The notes: a model not told the origin generated them from the sequence alone. A stretch of DNA of 64,000 nucleotides from JACMMS01 sp043758775 (GCA_043758775.1 JAYVMU010000010.1:1-64000); one strand, 5' to 3'; shown: positions 37,023 through 46,145, counted from the first letter of the stretch. Program-made: numbers and translations.

Positions 37023-37417
37023 GTTTTAGTTGGCCAATCCGTGTTTATTATGAAGATACGGATGGCGGTGGTGTGGTGTATCACTCTAACTATCTCAATT
37101 TTATGGAACGCGCCCGAACAGAATGGCTGCGTGATATTGGTTTTGGACAGAATCACTTAAGAGATGAGTTAGGCATGATCATCGTCGTACATGCTTTAAG
37201 TATTGACTATCACTATCCTGCGCGCTTTGATGATGCATTAGTTGTCACCAGTCAACTGATTAAAGTAGGTGGTAGTAGTTTTATATTCGAGCAAATTATC
37301 AAACGAGATGAGTTAGTGCTTACTTGCGCTAAAGTGCGCTTAGTTTGCGTTGATATAAATAAATTCAAGCCTGTGGCTATCCCACAAAAAATTAAAGAAA
37401 AGATGGAGACTTTATGA
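37010..37417 (+). CDS. ybgC: Tol-Pal-associated acyl-CoA thioesterase YbgC
   Basis: A 135-residue hot-dog fold thioesterase. The 4-hydroxybenzoyl-CoA-type active site is YYEDTDGGGVVYHSNYLNF, with Asp18 the probable nucleophile and His25 nearby. E. coli YbgC hydrolyses acyl-CoA or acyl-ACP and associates with the Tol-Pal system at the inner membrane. It overlaps ruvB upstream and tolQ downstream by four bases (ATGA), the classic first gene of the tol-pal operon. Confidence 0.95.
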   Translation: MAGVSFSWPIRVYYEDTDGGGVVYHSNYLNFMERARTEWLRDIGFGQNHLRDELGMIIVVHALSIDYHYPARFDDALVVTSQLIKVGGSSFIFEQIIKRDELVLTCAKVRLVCVDINKFKPVAIPQKIKEKMETL

Positions 37418-38097
37418 ATGCAGTTAACTTGACAAGTGACATGTCAATTTTTTCGCTGATCTCAGGCGCTAGTTTCCCCGTGCAATTGGTGATGCTTGCC
37501 TTGCTCATTACCTCACTGTTTTCTTGGTGGTATATCTTTATTAAGGTGGCTACGATTAAGCGTGCAGAAACCGATGCGGACAGTTTTGAAGATGCATTTT
37601 GGACTGGTGGAGATTTAAATAAATTATATGAAGGCATCACAGCGGGTCGACGTAAGCCACAAGGAACAGCAGCGATATTTGAAGCGGGTTTTAAAGAGTA
37701 CGCCCGCAATAAACAACAAAGTAAAATAGAAATTAGCGATGTGATGGAGGGAGCGCGACGCGCCATGCGTGCTAGCTATAATCGTGAAATTGATGATTTA
37801 GATGCACATTTACCCTTTTTGGCATCGGTTGGTTCAGTGAGTCCGTATGTTGGTTTATTTGGCACCGTGTGGGGCATCATGCATGCGTTCTTAGGCTTAG
37901 CTAATACTGGGCAAGCGACCTTAAGCCAAGTTGCTCCTGGTATTGCAGAAGCGCTGATTGCAACGGCCATTGGCTTGTTTGCCGCTATTCCGGCCGTGAT
38001 TGCTTACAATCGTTTTGCCAGTGCGGTCGACAGGCTGTCGGTGCGCTATGAAAGCTTTATGGAAGAGTTTACTAATATCCTGCAACGTAAGTCATAA
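37414..38097 (+). CDS. tolQ: Tol-Pal motor subunit TolQ
   Basis: A 227-residue inner-membrane protein of the ExbB/TolQ/MotA family. One helix lies near residues 20-42 and two more near 128-150 and 170-195, with a large cytoplasmic loop between the first and second. The conserved segment GLFGTVWGIMHAFLGL precedes helix 2. With TolR it forms a proton-driven motor that energises TolA during outer-membrane constriction at division. Confidence 0.96.
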   Translation: MNAVNLTSDMSIFSLISGASFPVQLVMLALLITSLFSWWYIFIKVATIKRAETDADSFEDAFWTGGDLNKLYEGITAGRRKPQGTAAIFEAGFKEYARNKQQSKIEISDVMEGARRAMRASYNREIDDLDAHLPFLASVGSVSPYVGLFGTVWGIMHAFLGLANTGQATLSQVAPGIAEALIATAIGLFAAIPAVIAYNRFASAVDRLSVRYESFMEEFTNILQRKS

Positions 38098-38108
38098 GGT
38101 AGAGCATC

Positions 38109-38498
38109 ATGCCACGTAAACGTAGAATGATGAACGATATCAATGTCGTACCATACATCGACGTGATGTTGGTATTGCTAGTGATTTTTATGGTGACCGC
38201 ACCTATGACCAACCCTGGTGTGGTAGATCTACCTAGTGTTGGGCAAGCATTAAAGCAAGCAGCCTCACCTAATGTAGTGACTATTGCCAAAGATGGCACG
38301 CTTAAGCTTAATAGTAAAGACATGACTCGTGATGAATTGCTGTACGAGATTAAGAAGTTACCCAAAGAAAATGCCAGTGCTGTTTTAGTGGCCGGAGATG
38401 AAAAGACATCATACGGTAAGGTGATTGAAGTGATGGATATGCTTAAACAAAATAAAGTAGAAAAAGTTGGGCTGTTATTGAATTCGGCTCATCAATAG
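38109..38498 (+). CDS. tolR: Tol-Pal motor subunit TolR
   Basis: A 129-residue ExbD/TolR protein. The single membrane helix starts at about 17 with YIDVMLVLLVIFMV, where Asp18 is the essential protonatable residue of this family. The periplasmic domain follows. It starts 11 bases after tolQ with AAGGTAG upstream, and is followed by tolA. Confidence 0.96.
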   Translation: MPRKRRMMNDINVVPYIDVMLVLLVIFMVTAPMTNPGVVDLPSVGQALKQAASPNVVTIAKDGTLKLNSKDMTRDELLYEIKKLPKENASAVLVAGDEKTSYGKVIEVMDMLKQNKVEKVGLLLNSAHQ

Positions 38499-38508
38499 TA
38501 GATAGCTG

Positions 38509-39339
38509 ATGATACGCAGACATGAAAACCCATTAGCATTTAAAGCAGGTGTATTCTCAGCGCTAATACATATCATCTTGCTGGCGGCGATGCTGATTTC
38601 TTTCAATATGCAGAATAAACGGCTGGCGAGCGTTGCGCAGGTTGAGTTGTGGGATAGCTTACCAAACAAAGCGATACAGCCACCTGTAATCAAAGAACCA
38701 CCAAAGCCTGTGGTAATAGAAGAGCCTAAAGAAGAACCCAAGCCCGAACCAGTGGTTGAAAAAGCTGATATTGTAATTAAGAAGAAACCTATTGAAAAGC
38801 CGGTAGAAAAAATACCACCTAAACCGATAGAGAAGAAAGTGGAAAAGGTTGTTGAAAAACCAAAGCCAGATCCCGCGATTGAGAAAGAAAAGGAAAAGGA
38901 AAAGCGTGAGGCGGCTTTAAAAGCGTTGCAAAATGATGTTACTGCAGATACCAGCGCCAGTGATAGAAAGTCAAAAGCTAAAGCGGTAGCTGACGCCAAA
39001 GTATTAGCAGATGCACAAGCTAATGCCACTGCTAATGCGGCATCAGCAGGTGAGATTGATAAATATAAAGCCTTAATTCAGGCTAAAATTCAACGTAATG
39101 TAAATAAGCAGTCGTGTGGGTCAGGTAACCCAGTGCTTGAGTTTGGCATTGCGTTAATGCCAACTGGTGAGGTAAGTGGCATGCCGAAAATGGTTAAATC
39201 TAGCGGTTTATCAGCTTGCGATGATGCTGTTGAGCGTGCGATTTTGCAATCGCAACCGCTGCCGTTGCCGCCAGACGCAAGTTTGTTTTCGCAATTTAGA
39301 GATTTAAGATTGAAATTTCATCCAAATGACGGCAACTAA
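38509..39339 (+). CDS. tolA: cell-envelope integrity protein TolA
   Basis: A 276-residue protein with an N-terminal membrane anchor (about 15-37, containing SALIHIILLAAML). A long Pro/Lys/Glu-rich and then Ala/Lys-rich stalk (about 60-180) leads to a C-terminal TonB-like domain of about 95 residues with the Cys pair CGSGNP...SGLSACDDAV. It links the TolQR motor to TolB and Pal across the periplasm. The stalk is shorter than in E. coli TolA. Confidence 0.94.
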   Translation: MIRRHENPLAFKAGVFSALIHIILLAAMLISFNMQNKRLASVAQVELWDSLPNKAIQPPVIKEPPKPVVIEEPKEEPKPEPVVEKADIVIKKKPIEKPVEKIPPKPIEKKVEKVVEKPKPDPAIEKEKEKEKREAALKALQNDVTADTSASDRKSKAKAVADAKVLADAQANATANAASAGEIDKYKALIQAKIQRNVNKQSCGSGNPVLEFGIALMPTGEVSGMPKMVKSSGLSACDDAVERAILQSQPLPLPPDASLFSQFRDLRLKFHPNDGN

Positions 39340-39422
39340 TTTGCTACTATGCTTACTAAAGCATCATATCTTTAGATTATGCTTCTGAAAGATATCACAT
39401 TAAGGTAAGGCGCTATAACTCA

Positions 39423-40694
39423 ATGATAAATAAATTACGTACCCTATTTTTATTTTTAATACTTGCACTCCCTTTAACAAGCCAAGCTGCGCTTACGATT
39501 GAAATTACAGGTGGTAGTGCACAACAAGTGCCGATTGCAATTGTGCCCTTTGCACAAACTAACTCAGGGGACAACATCAGTAATATTATCAGTGCCGATT
39601 TACGTCGTAGTGGTTTATTTCGGGTGTTAGAAACTCGTGGTGTGACTAATCAGCCAACGGATGTGACACAAATTAAATATCCTGACTGGTCTGCGATACA
39701 AGCGCAGGCCTTAACCATAGGTACTGTTGACTCCGTAGCTGGTGGCCGTTTAAAGGTTACTTTTCATTTAATGGATGTACTCAAGCAAAATCAGTTGTTG
39801 AGTCTGGATTACACCATCACGCCTAATCAATTTCGTACCACAGCACATAAAATTGCTGATGCCATTTATCAGAAACTGATTGGTGAACCAGGGGTTTTTG
39901 CTAGTCGCATTGCTTATATTACTAAAGCTAACAAACGTTACTCCTTGCAAGTCGCGGATTCTGACGGCTTTAATCCGCAAACCGTTGTATCCTCAAACGA
40001 GCCAATCATTTCGCCAGCCTGGTCACCTGATGGTACTAAACTGGCGTATGTGTCGTTTGAAAAGAAAAAACCGATTATTTTTGTGCAATCACTCGTGTCA
40101 GGTAGCCGCATAGTCGTGGCTAACTTCAAAGGCAATAATAGCGCGCCTTCCTGGTCGCCTGATGGTAGTAAACTGGCCATTGTGCTCACTTATGGTGCAA
40201 ACTCACAGGTGTACACTATTAACGCTAATGGCACAGATTTAAAGCGCGTGACTCAGAGTGCGGCGATTGATACTGAGCCAGTATGGTCGCCTGATGCTAA
40301 GTGGTTGTATTTCACCTCAGATCGTGGTGGCAGCCCGCAGATTTACAAAGTCTCCACTATTGGTGGAGAAGCTAGTCGTGTGACCTTTGAGGGAGGCTAC
40401 AATGTGAGCCCACGACTTTCACCAGATGGAAAATCACTAGCCTATATCAGCAATGATGGTGGAAGATTTCGTGTAGCTTTACAGGATTTAGCGAGCGGTC
40501 AAGTACAAATACTGAGCGATGGTGGGCGAGAGGAATCGCCAAGTTTTGCACCTAATGGGCGTGTTATTCTATATGCGACTAAGGTGGGGGGCAAAGGCAC
40601 ATTGGCTGCGGTATCGAGCGATGGTCGCGTGCGCCAACGTTTGAGTGACGCTGGTAATGTGCGTGAGCCAGCATGGGGGCCGCTCATCAACTAA
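39423..40694 (+). CDS. tolB: Tol-Pal periplasmic protein TolB
   Basis: A 423-residue periplasmic protein. The signal peptide spans about 1-22 (ending TSQAA). The N-terminal alpha/beta domain is followed by a six-bladed propeller with repeated SPDGTKLAY, SPDGSKLAI, SPDAKWLYF, SPDGKSLAY and APNGRVILY WD40-like motifs. It cycles between TolA and Pal at the outer membrane. The tolA-tolB gap is 83 bases, wider than others in the operon. Confidence 0.97.
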   Translation: MINKLRTLFLFLILALPLTSQAALTIEITGGSAQQVPIAIVPFAQTNSGDNISNIISADLRRSGLFRVLETRGVTNQPTDVTQIKYPDWSAIQAQALTIGTVDSVAGGRLKVTFHLMDVLKQNQLLSLDYTITPNQFRTTAHKIADAIYQKLIGEPGVFASRIAYITKANKRYSLQVADSDGFNPQTVVSSNEPIISPAWSPDGTKLAYVSFEKKKPIIFVQSLVSGSRIVVANFKGNNSAPSWSPDGSKLAIVLTYGANSQVYTINANGTDLKRVTQSAAIDTEPVWSPDAKWLYFTSDRGGSPQIYKVSTIGGEASRVTFEGGYNVSPRLSPDGKSLAYISNDGGRFRVALQDLASGQVQILSDGGREESPSFAPNGRVILYATKVGGKGTLAAVSSDGRVRQRLSDAGNVREPAWGPLIN

Positions 40695-40759
40695 AATTTT
40701 ATGGGTTTTTTACAGTAGTAACTTCAGTATTATTTTTACAACAACTAAGGAGATTTAAA

Positions 40760-41323
40760 ATGAAACAATTAAGTAAGGGTTTAATCAGTAGTCTAGTTAT
40801 TGCACTGCTATTAGTGGCGTGTAAAAGCACACCAATGAAAGAAACGCCAACGAAAGTTGAAGATAAAAGCACAAGTTCTCAAACAGTCGCTCCAAGTACA
40901 GATAATGCTGATACCTCAGGTGTTAAAGAAGTGGTGGTTGATAGCAATGCAAATAAAGACAACAGTCCGTTGAATGATCCAAACAATATTTTATCTAAAC
41001 GTGTGATCTATTTTGATTTTAATAAGGACGAAGTTAAAGCAGAATTCCGCCCATTGATTGAAGCGCATGCTAAGTATTTGCTTGCTCATAAAGAAGCCAA
41101 AGTCGTGTTACAAGGTAATACCGATGAGCGTGGTACTAGTGAATACAATCTGTCACTGGGTCAGCGCCGTTCTGTGGCAGTGAAAAAGGCGCTTAATTTA
41201 TTAGGCGTACAAGATCAGCAAATTGAAACAGTGAGCTATGGTAAAGAAAAGGCCGCACATTGTAGCGATGAAGCTTGTTACAAATTAAATCGTCATGCTG
41301 ATATTGTTTATGGCAACGAGTAA
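40760..41323 (+). CDS. pal: peptidoglycan-associated lipoprotein Pal
   Basis: A 187-residue outer-membrane lipoprotein. The lipobox LLVAC places the acylated Cys at residue 21. A Thr/Ser/Lys-rich linker precedes an OmpA-like domain (about 78-187) with VIYFDFNKDEV and the peptidoglycan-binding NTDERGTSEYNLSLGQRR. AAGGAGA seven bases before the ATG decides the start at 40760 over an in-frame upstream start. It anchors the outer membrane to the wall in the Tol-Pal complex. Confidence 0.96.
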   Translation: MKQLSKGLISSLVIALLLVACKSTPMKETPTKVEDKSTSSQTVAPSTDNADTSGVKEVVVDSNANKDNSPLNDPNNILSKRVIYFDFNKDEVKAEFRPLIEAHAKYLLAHKEAKVVLQGNTDERGTSEYNLSLGQRRSVAVKKALNLLGVQDQQIETVSYGKEKAAHCSDEACYKLNRHADIVYGNE

Positions 41324-41354
41324 TATCTAGTACAAGTAATTTTAGAGAGTAATA

Positions 41355-42158
41355 ATGAAAAAACTGATTCTGGCGACTAGCTTTTTATTTTTCCAAACTT
41401 TATTTAGTCAGTTAAGTCATGCGGCTTTGTTTGATGACAATGAAGCGCGTAAGAAAATTTTGGAGTTGCAAACGCAAATTCAAACCCAGAATCAGACAAC
41501 ACAAGCTGCAATTCAAAGCTTGGACCAGCGCATCACAGCCGTAGAGGCTGTGGTGAAAGGTCCTGGTTTAGCGGATATGCAAAATCAGATTGAGCAACTT
41601 AAACAAGAAATAGCACGCTTAAAGGGTGAGCAGGAAGTTGTTAGCCACAATATCGATACCACTCAGCAGCGGCAAAAAGACTTATACACAGATACTGACA
41701 CTCGTTTACGTAAGATTGAAGAGGCTACCGCTACGCCGGTTGCGGCACAAGCTACTACTAGCGTAGCAGCCACAGGTGTGGATGTGCAAGCATTAGAAGC
41801 AGCTAATAGCCTATCGCAAGCAGCAAGACATAAAGAAGCTTTTGAGGCTTACGACAAATTTTTAAAAGACTTTCCTAGCAGCAATCTAATTAGCGATGCT
41901 ATATATGGTTTAGGTTACTCACAATTTGCACTTAAAAATTATAAAGCTGCAATTGCGACACAGCAGAAGTTGCTGGATACCTATACTGATAGCGCAAAAG
42001 CCCCCGATGCAATGTTGAATATGGCGAATAGCCAGATTCAGTTAGCGCAAGTCGCCAATGCTAAAAAAACCTTGCGTGATTTGATTAGTAAATATCCCAA
42101 TAGCGCGGTTATCCCTAGTGCGCAAAAACGCTTAAAAGCGTTGGAAGCGATTAAGTAA
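41355..42158 (+). CDS. cpoB: Tol-Pal coordinator CpoB (YbgF)
   Basis: A 267-residue periplasmic protein. The signal peptide ends at about residue 23 (QLSHA). Residues about 30-110 form a Gln-rich trimerising coiled coil (LQTQIQTQNQTTQAAIQ), and the C-terminal part (about 145-267) contains three TPR-like repeats, including YGLGYSQFALKNYKAAIATQQKLL. CpoB coordinates PBP1B activity with Tol during constriction in E. coli. Last gene of the tol-pal cluster. Confidence 0.95.
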   Translation: MKKLILATSFLFFQTLFSQLSHAALFDDNEARKKILELQTQIQTQNQTTQAAIQSLDQRITAVEAVVKGPGLADMQNQIEQLKQEIARLKGEQEVVSHNIDTTQQRQKDLYTDTDTRLRKIEEATATPVAAQATTSVAATGVDVQALEAANSLSQAARHKEAFEAYDKFLKDFPSSNLISDAIYGLGYSQFALKNYKAAIATQQKLLDTYTDSAKAPDAMLNMANSQIQLAQVANAKKTLRDLISKYPNSAVIPSAQKRLKALEAIK

Positions 42159-42233
42159 ACTTCTTTTACCTCGCCCAGCGTTTTGATTTTTACAGAATGA
42201 TGGGCTAGGGAATTTCTTCTGTTAATCATGTGC

Positions 42234-42256
42234 TTGACGCGTTAAAATAGCGTCAA
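42234..42256. repeat. inverted repeat upstream of queE
   Basis: TTGACGC and GCGTCAA are perfect 7-bp arms separated by nine AT-rich bases, ending 36 bases before the queE ATG. It may be an operator or a hairpin in the leader. It does not resemble a preQ1 riboswitch that I can recognise. Confidence 0.4.
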
Positions 42257-42292
42257 ATTGAATTAATGTGATTCTGCTGTTTGATTAAACCA

Positions 42293-42931
42293 ATGAAATT
42301 AAAAATCCACGAAATCTTTTATTCGCTACAAGGTGAGTCTTCCCGTGTAGGTTTACCTACCGTGTTCGTGCGCCTCACGGGTTGCCCAATGCGTTGCGGT
42401 TATTGCGATACTGCTTATGCATTTAGCGGTGGTAGCAATATGAGTTTTGATGAGATTCTAGAAAGAGTAGCGAGTTATGGCGCACACTATGTGACCGTAA
42501 CGGGCGGTGAGCCGCTTGCACAAAAAGCCTGCTGGCCTTTATTAACTGCGCTGTGTGATGTAGGCTATTCAGTTTCACTAGAAACAGGTGGTGCGATTGA
42601 TACCAGTGAAGTCGACGTGCGCGTTTCGGTGATTTTAGATATTAAAACTCCCGGTTCTGGTGAACTTAAAAACATGCGTATGGATAATATTAACTATCTA
42701 AAAGCACAAGATGAAGTCAAATTTGTGCTGTGCGACCGTGCCGATTACGATTGGGCAAAAGCGTTACTGGCAAAATACGCGCTCAATAAAACTTGTAGCG
42801 TGTTGTTTTCACCGGTTTACAACCAAGTAAATCCAACTGAGTTGGCGGAGTGGATATTGCAGGATAAATTGCCCGTACGCATGCAAGTGCAGTTACACAA
42901 AATTTTATGGGGCGAAAAGCCAGGTGTTTAG
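42293..42931 (+). CDS. queE: 7-carboxy-7-deazaguanine synthase
   Basis: A 212-residue radical SAM enzyme of queuosine biosynthesis that contracts CPH4 to 7-carboxy-7-deazaguanine. The cluster motif is CPMRCGYC (Cys31, Cys35, Cys38), the CX3CX2C form of QueE. YSLQGESSRVGLP is the characteristic N-terminal segment and VTGGEPL the SAM-binding GGE motif. The ATG at 42293 gives the family N-terminus; a TTG four codons earlier is possible. No good ribosome-binding site is visible. queC follows. Confidence 0.95.
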   Translation: MKLKIHEIFYSLQGESSRVGLPTVFVRLTGCPMRCGYCDTAYAFSGGSNMSFDEILERVASYGAHYVTVTGGEPLAQKACWPLLTALCDVGYSVSLETGGAIDTSEVDVRVSVILDIKTPGSGELKNMRMDNINYLKAQDEVKFVLCDRADYDWAKALLAKYALNKTCSVLFSPVYNQVNPTELAEWILQDKLPVRMQVQLHKILWGEKPGV

Positions 42932-42976
42932 GCTGAGCTGTGCCTGGTTAATTACTAAATTGAGTAGCAAATAATT

Positions 42977-43654
42977 ATGACTAAAAAAGCAGTGATTTTA
43001 TTATCAGGCGGGCTGGATTCAGCCACAGTGCTGGCGATAGCAAAATCGCAAGGTTATGAATGCTATGCCTTGAGTCTGGATTATCATCAGCGCCACATCG
43101 CCGAGCTGCAAGCCGCTAATAAAGTGGCGCATTTGCTGGGCGCGACAGATCACAAAACCATACAGCTGGATTTATCATTGTTTGGTGGTTCTGCGCTGAC
43201 GGATGACAATATTGCCGTGCCGGAATCTGCTTCGTTAGGTATCCCAGTGACTTATGTGCCAGCGCGAAACACAATTATGTTGTCATTGAGTTTGGCGTGG
43301 GCTGAAGTTTTAGGTGCGCAAGATATTTTTATTGGAGTGAATGCGCTCGATTATTCGGGTTACCCTGATTGCCGTGGTGAATATGTAAAAGCCTTTCAGG
43401 CGATGGCGAATCTTGCGACTAAAAGCGCGGTAGAAGGCCAAACTATTACGGTACACGCGCCACTCATTGATCTGACCAAGGCGCAAATTGTTACGCAAGG
43501 CATGGCGTTGAGTGTCGATTACGCCATGACAGTGTCATGCTATCAAGCTAATGAACAAGGTGAAGCTTGTGGTTTATGTGATTCCTGTAGATTGCGCCGT
43601 GAAGGCTTTTTAGCAGCAGGTTTGACTGATCCAACACGATATAGTCAGAAATAG
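42977..43654 (+). CDS. queC: 7-cyano-7-deazaguanine synthase
   Basis: A 225-residue ATP-dependent enzyme converting 7-carboxy-7-deazaguanine to preQ0. The PP-loop is SGGLDSAT (10-17). GVNALDYSGYPDCR lies mid-protein, and the zinc site at the C-terminus is formed by Cys residues of SCYQANEQGEACGLCDSC. It follows queE by 45 bases, so two consecutive steps of the queuosine pathway are encoded together. Confidence 0.97.
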   Translation: MTKKAVILLSGGLDSATVLAIAKSQGYECYALSLDYHQRHIAELQAANKVAHLLGATDHKTIQLDLSLFGGSALTDDNIAVPESASLGIPVTYVPARNTIMLSLSLAWAEVLGAQDIFIGVNALDYSGYPDCRGEYVKAFQAMANLATKSAVEGQTITVHAPLIDLTKAQIVTQGMALSVDYAMTVSCYQANEQGEACGLCDSCRLRREGFLAAGLTDPTRYSQK

Positions 43655-43685
43655 TAAAATCATTGCTCATATACGCAGATAAAGC

Positions 43686-43715
43686 TTGCCAAAAGTACTA
43701 TAAATAACGTAAAAT
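43686..43715 (+). promoter_or_regulatory. probable sigma-70 promoter of rpsP
   Basis: TTGCCA (43686-43691) and TAAAAT (43710-43715) are separated by 18 bases and lie about 40 bases before the rpsP ATG, at the head of the ribosomal/tRNA-modification operon. Confidence 0.5.
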
Positions 43716-43753
43716 CCGCGCCTTTCTGTCAAAAGTTAATAGAAAACAATATT

Positions 43754-44230
43754 ATGGTAATCATTCGTTTAGCCCGTGGCGGCTCGAAAAAAGCGCCTTT
43801 TTTCAGCGTAGTAGTAGCAGATTCACGCAATCGACGTGATGGTCGCTTCATTGAACGCGTAGGTTTTTATAATCCACTTGCAAAAGCTGGCGTAGAGGGC
43901 TTGCGTTTAGATGGCGAGCGTATCAGTCATTGGCAAAAAAATGGCGCGCAATTATCTGATTGCGTTGCACGTTTAGTTAAATTCAATGCTAAAGGTCCAG
44001 AAGCTGCTGAAGCAGCTAAGGCTAAAGATGCTGCTAAAGTCATCAAAGTAAAAGAAGCTGCTGCTGCTAAATTAGCTGCAGAAGTTAAAGCGGCTGCTGA
44101 TGCAATCGCTGCAAAAGAAGCTGAAGCTAAGGCAGAAGCCGATGCTGCCGCTAAAGCCGCCGCAGAAGCTGCCGCTGCTCCAGCAGTTGAAGAAGCACCA
44201 GCTGCTGACGCAACACCTGACGCTACTTAA
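43754..44230 (+). CDS. rpsP: 30S ribosomal protein S16 with long Ala-rich tail
   Basis: A 158-residue S16. The conserved core is residues 1-80 (MVIIRLARGGSKKAPFFSVVVAD, GRFIERVGFYNP). About 78 further residues, almost entirely Ala, Lys, Glu and Asp, follow (AAEAAKAKDAAKV... ending EEAPAADATPDAT). Typical S16 proteins stop near 80-90 residues, so this is roughly doubled. The tail is predicted helical then disordered and probably exposed. Codons of the tail are ordinary and in frame, without a frameshift. It is the first gene of rpsP-rimM-trmD-rplS. Confidence 0.95.
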   Translation: MVIIRLARGGSKKAPFFSVVVADSRNRRDGRFIERVGFYNPLAKAGVEGLRLDGERISHWQKNGAQLSDCVARLVKFNAKGPEAAEAAKAKDAAKVIKVKEAAAAKLAAEVKAAADAIAAKEAEAKAEADAAAKAAAEAAAAPAVEEAPAADATPDAT

Positions 44231-44274
44231 TTTTTTAGCTAGGGTAGTGTTTAGCCCAGCTATAAGAATTTATT

Positions 44275-44787
44275 GTGAGTGAAATGGTCATCATGGGGCG
44301 CATTGTCGCCCCATACGGCATTTTTGGCTGGGTTAAAATTCTACCAGATACCGAGGCGATTGATGGTCTGTTTGACTACGATACTTGGTGGATTGGTAAA
44401 GATAGCACTTGGCAAGAATTCGAGATTGAAACAGCTAAAGTACATAACGATGTTTTAGTCGCCAAGCTTGTGGGTGTTGATGACCGTGATGCTGCGCTGA
44501 GATGCAAAGGTAAACAAGTTGCTGTGCCGCGTGATCAGCTACCTGAAGCCGATGAAAACGAATATTACTGGTCTGATTTAATTGGTTTAAGCGTTAAGAA
44601 TAAGCAAGACATTGATTTGGGTGTAATTGTCGACGTGTTTGAAACTGGTGCAAATGATGTGCTGGTGGTCAATGTTGAAGGTGCACCAAAGTCAAGTGAA
44701 CGGTTGATCCCGTTTATTGCCGATGTGGTATTAGAAGTTGATATTGCTGCTAAGACAATGCTCGTTGATTGGGATGCAGAGTTTTAG
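44275..44787 (+). CDS. rimM: 16S rRNA processing factor RimM
   Basis: A 170-residue ribosome maturation factor of the 30S head that binds S19. The N-terminal segment is MGRIVAPYGIFGWVKI, and the PRC-barrel domain includes YYWSDLIGLSVKN. Starts at GTG 44275 or ATG 44284 are both possible; neither has a strong Shine-Dalgarno. It is located between rpsP and trmD, and the trmD ATG begins on the base after its stop. Confidence 0.95.
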   Translation: MSEMVIMGRIVAPYGIFGWVKILPDTEAIDGLFDYDTWWIGKDSTWQEFEIETAKVHNDVLVAKLVGVDDRDAALRCKGKQVAVPRDQLPEADENEYYWSDLIGLSVKNKQDIDLGVIVDVFETGANDVLVVNVEGAPKSSERLIPFIADVVLEVDIAAKTMLVDWDAEF

Positions 44788-45546
44788 ATGTTATTTGATG
44801 TTATTAGCCTCTTTCCAGAAATGTTTGAGGCAATCACTGAGAATGGCATCACAGCACGTGCACTAGAACATAAAATTTATGATTTACATCTGTGGAATCC
44901 ACGTGATTTTACTACTGACAATCATAAGACGGTAGATGATAGACCTTACGGTGGTGGTCCTGGCATGGTAATGCTAGCGAATCCACTTGAAAAAGCGATT
45001 GTTGCTGCAAAAGCTCGACAACAACAGTTGGGTTGTGTGAATACTAAAGTAATTCACTTGTCACCAACTGGCAAGCCATTGACACATGACATTGTGATGC
45101 AGTTGAGTGCACAAAAGAATTTGATATTGTTGGCTAGCCGTTATGAAGGCGTAGATCAGCGCTTGCTAGATAGTTTAGTTGATGAAGAGTATTCGATAGG
45201 TGATTATGTATTAAGTGGTGGTGAATTACCCGCCATGGTGTTGATGGACGCGATTGTACGACAGTTACCAGGTGCGCTAGGTGATAAAGACTCTGCGATT
45301 GAAGACTCATTTGTGGACGGATTATTAGATTGCCCACATTACACGCGACCCGAAGTCTATACAGATGCTATAGGTCAAGAATTAAAGGTGCCAGCCATAT
45401 TAATGTCTGGCAACCATGCAAAGATTAAGCAATGGCGATTACAACAATCGCTGCTGCTGACAAGGGCTAAACGCCCGGATTTATTGGCCGCAAGGCCGTT
45501 GACGAAAGAGGAAGCACGGCTGCTCGCAGATTTTGATTCTAATTAA
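44788..45546 (+). CDS. trmD: tRNA (guanine-N1)-methyltransferase
   Basis: A 252-residue SPOUT methyltransferase forming m1G37 in tRNAs. The trefoil-knot SAM site shows LLASRYEGVDQRLLD and EYSIGDYVLSGGELPAMV. The N-terminus MLFDVISLFPEMF and the segment RPYGGGPGMV are typical. The modification prevents frameshifting. Third gene of the rpsP operon. Confidence 0.98.
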   Translation: MLFDVISLFPEMFEAITENGITARALEHKIYDLHLWNPRDFTTDNHKTVDDRPYGGGPGMVMLANPLEKAIVAAKARQQQLGCVNTKVIHLSPTGKPLTHDIVMQLSAQKNLILLASRYEGVDQRLLDSLVDEEYSIGDYVLSGGELPAMVLMDAIVRQLPGALGDKDSAIEDSFVDGLLDCPHYTRPEVYTDAIGQELKVPAILMSGNHAKIKQWRLQQSLLLTRAKRPDLLAARPLTKEEARLLADFDSN

Positions 45547-45625
45547 GAATTAAAAATCTAATGTGCAGGAACAAGCATTCTCATAACTAAAAGGAACTCC
45601 AACGGGAAACCAGCGGAGATAAAAG

Positions 45626-46024
45626 ATGGCAGATATTATTAAAATGTTGGAAGAGGAAGAAATTGCCCGTTTAGGCAAAGCGATTCCTGTTTTTGCGCCG
45701 GGCGACACCGTCGTTGTTGGTGTAAACGTCGTTGAAGGTACACGTAAACGTGTGCAGTCATACGAAGGCGTAGTGATTGCAAAACGTAATCGCGGTTTGA
45801 ATTCATCATTCATCGTGCGTAAAATTTCTTCTGGTGAAGGCGTGGAACGTACATTCCAAACTTACTCACCATTGATTGCAAGCATCGAAGTTAAGCGCCG
45901 TGGTGATGTTCGCCGCGCTAAACTTTACTACTTACGTGAGCGTTCAGGTAAATCTGCACGTATTAAAGAAAAATTATTCACACGCGAAAAAGAAGTCATG
46001 GCACCAGAAGTAACAAAAAGCTAA
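45626..46024 (+). CDS. rplS: 50S ribosomal protein L19
   Basis: A 132-residue L19 beginning MADIIKMLEEEEIARLG, with the SH3-like core GDTVVVGVNVVEGTRKRVQSYEG and GEGVERTFQTYSP. The length is at the long end for the family because of a charged C-terminal extension after SARIKEKL. It closes the rpsP-rimM-trmD-rplS operon and is followed by a terminator. Confidence 0.97.
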   Translation: MADIIKMLEEEEIARLGKAIPVFAPGDTVVVGVNVVEGTRKRVQSYEGVVIAKRNRGLNSSFIVRKISSGEGVERTFQTYSPLIASIEVKRRGDVRRAKLYYLRERSGKSARIKEKLFTREKEVMAPEVTKS

Positions 46025-46050
46025 GCGCTTGTTGCTTTAGTGTAAATTAA

Positions 46051-46085
46051 AAAAGCCTCGCCATTAATTTAGCGGGGCTTTTTTA
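46051..46085 (+). terminator. Rho-independent terminator of the rpsP operon
   Basis: AAAGCCTCGC and GCGGGGCTTT form a stem with one T-G pair and a loop of about eight bases, followed by TTTTT. Confidence 0.9.
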
Positions 46086-46145
46086 TTGGTTCATTTATAG
46101 ATTAATAGCTGATTAATAGAGGTTGATTTGCGTTAAACTTGTCAA

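Noticed and set aside
38475..39029. Minus-strand frame of 184 codons opposite tolA
   Set aside because: Low-complexity Phe/Ser-rich shadow of the Lys/Glu-rich TolA stalk; no start signal.
42234..42256. preQ1 riboswitch before queE
   Set aside because: The dyad is short and AT-rich in the loop, without the conserved C-rich and A-rich tail of preQ1 aptamers.
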